DNA from: Chlorokybus atmophyticus
Lineage: Eukaryota; Streptophyta; Chlorokybophyceae; Chlorokybales; Chlorokybaceae
Assembly: GCA_009103225.1 (NCBI GenBank)
Contig: RHPI01002262.1
Location: 224,612-288,611, forward strand
Direction of reading: 5' to 3'
Length of the DNA stretch: 64,000 nucleotides
Under the pieces are notes generated by a model. The model was not told the origin of the DNA, ran no database searches, and saw only the letters and a program-made list of their open reading frames with translations. Position numbers and translations under genes: made by a program. This document shows, one piece after another, positions 60,456 through 64,000 of the stretch; position 1 is the stretch's first letter; the number at the start of each line of letters is the position of its first letter.

Positions 60456-62027
60456 GGCAGGCAACGGATCAGCATAATTGAGAGAGAGTGTACAAAGTAT
60501 GCAATGAGGTCTTAATGCGCGTTGATATTGTATTGTGTTTGCATGATTGTGTGGACGTCTACTTTCCAAATGGATTTCTCGTGATAGTTGTTGTTGCGGG
60601 CACAAAGCGTGCCGACATTTCTGGCCGCACACTGTGATGTGCGCGCATTGAATAAGCGGTTGAATTGCGTGCCACTTCAAGAGTTGACACTTGTCTTCAA
60701 TACATAAACTCCATGCACTGGTTGTGTGCATATAGGGTGATCAGCTACAGGTATACACTCAAGTCTCAAGGACTAGGGCATATGCATATGTGGCTGGGGG
60801 CCAAGCAGTTGTTCTCATTGTGGCAGAGTCGTCTTCGTCATCGTGCATGTCGCCAGCTTCAAGGGCCCTTTGGCTAATCTCTCCCTTCCGTGCGGTCAGC
60901 AGGTGGTTATGGTTGCTGTACAAGTGTCTCTGCATCTCGTGCTGCTCCTGTTGCTGCCTGGTGTACTTGGTTGTCTTCCAGAGTCTTGGGGTGTGTACAA
61001 AGAACGTGGAGAGTATTAGCTGCGCGCAACGCATGCTACACACAGCATACATGGAGTGCTTGACTATCAAAGCTGTCGCCGGGAAGGCTTCCCATGGGGG
61101 CCATAGCCATTGTCGCGTCGTGCGTGCACTGTGCGGCGTGGACATCTCTAACGCTCCTGCGTGGTACTGGCAGGTGATCTTCGACACCTTCCTTTGTTTT
61201 TCTGCTTGCTTACCCCTCCTCCCTCTGGTCTAGCTACAGCACACAGTTAGTGTAGAGGGCCCCCCACCCAGTTGTCAGTAGCTTTGCAGTGCTTGTTGCT
61301 CTTGTTTGTATTACTGTTGTTCTTCTCATACCAGTTGCTTTGGTTTGACTACAGTTCCACGTGTTGTGCCTTTTACATGACACAACACAACTTGCCACTG
61401 CATGCCAAGAGCTAGCGCCATCAACAGCATATATGACATGCTTATTAATTACACAACGCACCTTTAACACGACCACCTGGCTCAACTACGCTCACGCTGC
61501 CTACTTCTCTACCTACTCTACCACTACAACTACCCCACCCTGCTAGTCATGCATGCTGTGTTCCTTCCAAGTCTTAGTGTGAAAGCTCTACCTTAGGCCC
61601 CCGTCTAATCAACAACAAACACTACTGGCACATTAAAATCACCTGCTCTAGTGTGTTGTGTATCGTCTTGCTATGATGGGTTTGCTTGCATCTTGCACGC
61701 CGACTTTGAGGGCCTTGCACAGCTCTTATGCAAATTATGTGTATACCAAAGAGGTAAGCCAGTAATGCACCTATGTGCGTGCACGTCCGCGACTATGTAT
61801 GCATGCGCGGTCATAAACACGTTGTCATACTTGCATACTGCTTACGTACAGCTTCGTCTCTCTCTAAGAGCGCCGACATATGCGTTTGCCCGTGAGGGGC
61901 TACAATGCTCTAAAATCAGAACAACTCGATGACCACTGAGGTGCTCGCAGTGCGTTGCTTCATACCAAGCAGACCACCGCATACGAAACAATATGAACGG
62001 CTGCAGTGCACCCATTCAGCAGCCTGC
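60456..62027. other. Region downstream of coiled-coil gene and ceramide synthase
   Basis: Between converging genes. A minus-strand frame at 60759-61187 ends in an acidic stretch MHDDEDDSAT. It could be a distal 3' exon of the ceramide synthase if the possible GC-AG intron at 62126 is used, but the phase does not close in the acidic frame. No other gene is seen. Confidence 0.45.
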
Positions 62028-63914
62028 TCAGTCCTCATCATCTGCCAAGCAAAGGAAAGGCATCAACATGAAGTCACACACACCACTCCATGCGTAAAAG
62101 TGCAGAGATTGGTGTTGTGACTTGCCTGACCGAATGTCTTTATTTATTTTGCCTGCGGCCAGCAGCTGCCTCTGAACCATGCGCATAATGAGGTAGAACC
62201 AGTACAGGTTGAGCACCATCAGCACCGACAACATGACGTTGAACTCATAGTACTGGCGAGGGTATGGCTTCGTCAGATGCAGCATTTCCACGGACTGGAT
62301 GCTGCGCACAACACGCATATCAATCTCTTACGTTTGTAGTACTCAAAGGTATGACACGTTACAGACACACTTGGTGACAACAACTGATAAACAATGACCA
62401 ACTCAACCTGCACTCAATCATGTCATGAACAGGCAAACATCCCACAACGCATGAAAAGGCGCATGAGCAACAGCACCCACCATGGGGATGAGTGAGTACG
62501 TGTTGGCAGTGGTTGTTGGCACACAACCAATGTGAACTCTCCCATGCAAGCCTTGATATGCATAACTCGCATATGAGTTTCAACCCAACCAATTCAGTAG
62601 CGCGCAAACAGATAGCCATTCATGTTGTTGGTTGTACCTTGTGCTCCAGAGGATCCAGAAGGGGAAGTATATCAGCCTGAGCAGGATCCAGCTGGCCAGG
62701 AACACGCCAAACAGGCCCTGGACAAGGGTCTCCCACTTGGCCAGATTGGCCAGCTTGGCCGCCCCCAAGAACACGTCGCATGTGTCGTGGAGCAGGATAA
62801 CCATAGAACCAATGCGAAACAACCTGTTCAAGGAGTGTGCACTAGGGCTCACATACACACATACACAAGCACATGCATATGCACAGACGCACGCACGCAC
62901 GCACGCAACAACAATTCGACAGCTACCAGGCTTACCCTTCAAGATATGAGTACGAGAGCAGGCCGAAGGTAACAACATGGTGGGTGATCATGACCCAATA
63001 ATCCTTCTTCTTGTCTTCTACAAAAGCCACTGCAAACGCGGAGTACGCATAATAGGCCGTCTCCACAAAGTACAAATATTTGAGCTGCGGACTGCGAGAA
63101 ACGGCCAACACATATACACAGGCATCAGCACACGTGTTTGCTACATGTTATACCTGTGCATGCAACAACAACACAACAATGAACCACACCCTCACCTCAA
63201 AGCTTGGGTTGGAGCGCCAATCCAGAAGTGAGTTGTGTCGGTGAACCATGGCTCCTTGTACACCACAAGCAGCGCATAACACGAGGTGAACAGGTAATAT
63301 GAGAACTTCCATGACTCGTCATTCCATTTCACCATCTTCCTGTCTGCTGCGCCATGCTCAGCCTTTACATTGTCATCCTTCTTCTTGATGCCGAGGAAAT
63401 ACTGCCCCAGTGGCTGCAACACACAAGCAGTATCGACACAGGGCACACACTATGACAGATACATCACATGTGCAAGCAGGTTGAAAGCAAGGAACCGAAA
63501 CATTTACAATAGCACTATGCACACACGCAAGCATGTCAGCACGCGCGCACGGGCATGCGCAAAACTCACCTCGAAGACGTCCTTGCACAATATGTGCCGT
63601 ATGGTAGGATAAATGCAGAGCAACACAAGGAAGAAGAAGCCATCGTTCCAAGCCACCCTCGCTTTGAACTGCTCATGAAAAGGCAAACATACTACACTGA
63701 AACATGCACGCCAATACAGACTCTAACAAAGTACAGTGCATGGTGACTGGTGGACATCATCATCGCTTCGCCCAGCCAGATAATACTATAGGAGTATGAC
63801 CGTATGATGGACGAACCTTTTCAGAAAGCGGGGTGGAGTAATCGAGTTTTGACGTAGGTAACCGCAGCGTGTCTCCTGAGCCAGGCTTAACAACAACCTC
63901 TCCCCAGGCAACAC
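62028..63914 (-). CDS. Ceramide synthase, LAG1/TLC-domain (5' partial)
   Basis: Makes ceramide by joining a fatty acyl-CoA to a sphingoid base in the ER membrane. Six exons are visible on the minus strand: 63914-63817, 63668-63570, 63413-63196, 63091-62936, 62823-62638 and 62301-62028. Phases close between all of them. The first begins in phase 1, so the N-terminal exon lies beyond the right edge. Segments: WNDGFFFLVLLCIYPTIRHI (first membrane helix), WNDESWKFSYYLFTSCYALL, YFVETAYYAYSAFA, then the Lag motif DYWVMITHHVVTFGLLSYSY with the catalytic double His. Next is IGSMVILLHDTCDVFLGAAK (second half of the Lag motif) and the closing NLYWFYLIMRMVQRQL...KDIRS. Read-through ends at LADDED; a GC-AG donor (CAGGCAAGT) at 62126 offers an alternative C-terminus. 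Confidence 0.95.
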
Positions 63915-64000
63915 CTGCAAAATTTTCAAGCCCGTAAACATGCAACACACAACAAGAACTGCAAAGTCAACGCATACACAATGCATGACGGTTTGGCCTA

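Noticed and set aside
60759-61233. 147-codon plus and 142-codon minus frames
   Set aside because: Neither matches a family. The minus frame was considered as a ceramide synthase end, but the splice phase does not close.

Overview
This is a eukaryotic, intron-rich nuclear window, most likely from a green alga. The introns follow GT-AG. One tRNA has internal pol III boxes. Several proteins match plant or green-lineage families closely: adenylosuccinate lyase, the GID8/CTLH ubiquitin-ligase subunit, a PTC7-type PP2C, a divergent-PAP2 protein and a LAG1-type ceramide synthase. Two proteins begin with Ser/Arg/Ala-rich extensions that look like chloroplast transit peptides. No species can be named from the sequence alone. 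Exon coordinates below were assembled by hand; in nearly all cases the phases close exactly.

Layout. Left part (1-24.4 kb), gene-rich: 3' end of a PP2C (+); an Ala/Pro-rich, probably plastid-targeted protein with a histone-H1-like tail (-); adenylosuccinate lyase (-); a small C-terminally anchored membrane protein (-); a PAS/LOV-like protein without the photoactive Cys (+); a 13-exon protein with a repeated DVAKAL motif and NTF2-like domains (-); tRNA-Lys(CTT); and a divergent-PAP2 membrane protein (-).

Middle (24.4-38 kb), mobile-element territory: a 3.9-kb element with 0.55-0.78-kb terminal inverted repeats and TA flanks carries a broken multi-exon coiled-coil/RING gene. It is followed by a decayed Helitron Rep/PIF1 remnant (-). 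Then (38-43 kb) comes a 15-exon polytopic class 3 (DAGL-like) lipase (+).

Right part: 43-50 kb is an ORF desert with tandem repeats and three strong palindromes. A bZIP factor (-) follows. A 4.9-kb gene-poor stretch contains a complete 531-bp TRIM (miniature LTR element with 5-bp target duplication). Then come GID8 (-), a small coiled-coil protein (+) and a ceramide synthase (-) that runs off the right edge.

The genes are unrelated single-copy housekeeping or signalling genes with no operon logic. Recurrent local features are AAGCT/TAGCT clusters next to start codons, alternating purine-pyrimidine (CA/CG/TG) runs in introns, and two introns of 3n length without stops that simple ORF calling would translate. 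Two assembly gaps sit in poly-C tracts.
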